The translations under genes were made by a program, and so were the position numbers. Source: Paenibacillus roseus (lineage in GTDB: Bacteria; Bacillota; Bacilli; Paenibacillales; Paenibacillaceae). From it: DNA of 42,054 bases. Below the pieces are notes generated by a model. It did no database searches. It saw only the letters and a list, made by a program, of their open reading frames with translations, and was not told where the DNA came from. Shown piece by piece: positions 41,984 to 42,054 of this stretch. Numbering within the stretch: the stretch's first letter is position 1; every line of letters starts with the position of its first letter. Where the stretch lies: the NCBI RefSeq assembly GCF_016424485.1, contig NZ_JAELUP010000052.1, forward strand, positions 1 through 42,054, given 5' to 3'.

Positions 41984-42054
41984 TGTGATAATGTCATCCC
42001 ATAACTGTTCTGAGATAATGTCACTATGGGACAGGAGACAATAACGTTGACAAA
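41984..42054 (+). mobile_element. Possible insertion sequence end, cut by window edge
   Basis: The segment begins TGTGATAATGTCATCCCATA and repeats GATAATGTCA at 41987-41996 and 42014-42023; TCCCATA is also inverted as TATGGGA. Multiple short repeats near an end that starts TG resemble IS21-family termini. A transposase gene would lie beyond the window, so this is tentative. Confidence 0.35.

Noticed and set aside
1..42054. CRISPR arrays, tRNA or rRNA genes
   Set aside because: No regularly spaced direct repeats, tRNA cloverleaf with CCA-proximal T-loop or rRNA segments were found by reading.

Overview
The window looks like chromosomal DNA from a Paenibacillus-like Firmicute. Evidence seen in the sequence: strong AAGGAGG-type ribosome binding sites, TTG and GTG starts, several lipobox (L-x-A-C) substrate-binding lipoproteins, a near-consensus cre site, a GntR/LacI-fused regulator, and U-tailed intrinsic terminators. 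Base composition is mixed. The first ~4.8 kb is visibly AT-richer than the rest, which is roughly balanced. The genus is an inference. There are no rRNA or tRNA genes and no CRISPR array.

Layout. (1) 1-4.9 kb: a possible transposase remnant at the left edge, then a compact five-gene operon (337-4815). It encodes two helical or unknown small proteins, a 63-residue protein, a coiled-coil membrane-anchored protein and a Ycf46-type AAA ATPase. This is the best candidate for an undescribed system. (2) 4.9-9.2 kb: a GntR/LacI-type sugar regulator, a GH95-like glycoside hydrolase behind a cre-containing promoter, and a small secreted protein. (3) 9.3-15.7 kb, minus strand: an organosulfur operon. 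It has two NtaA/SnaA/DszA-type luciferase-fold monooxygenases, two acyl-CoA-dehydrogenase-fold (DszC/SfnB-type) monooxygenases and an orphan MetQ-like lipoprotein, behind a ~330-nt leader with an intrinsic terminator. (4) 15.9-16.8 kb: an aldo/keto reductase. (5) 17.5-24.2 kb: a complete Fe3+/phosphonate/polyamine-type ABC importer, a DeoR regulator, an alkaline-phosphatase-superfamily phosphodiesterase and a PHP-domain phosphatase, probably an organophosphate scavenging operon. (6) 24.7-31.8 kb: an oligopeptide-type ABC importer (binding protein, two ATPases, two permeases) with an M20 amidohydrolase gene inside it. (7) 31.8-37.6 kb: a LacY-like MFS permease divergent from a GH3 beta-glucosidase, a HAD hydrolase and a two-P-loop ATPase. 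(8) 37.7-41.8 kb, minus strand: an ssuD-C-A-B sulfonate operon, also behind a leader terminator. The right edge looks like the start of an insertion sequence.

The window from 9 kb onward is largely nutrient scavenging: two sulfur operons, one probable phosphate-ester operon, one peptide or N-acyl amino acid operon and two glycosidase loci. The two sulfur operons supply five flavin-dependent monooxygenases but no flavin reductase, so reduced flavin must come from elsewhere. A family of foldback repeats (about 15.8, 17.2 and 24.3 kb) sits in the gaps between these operons.
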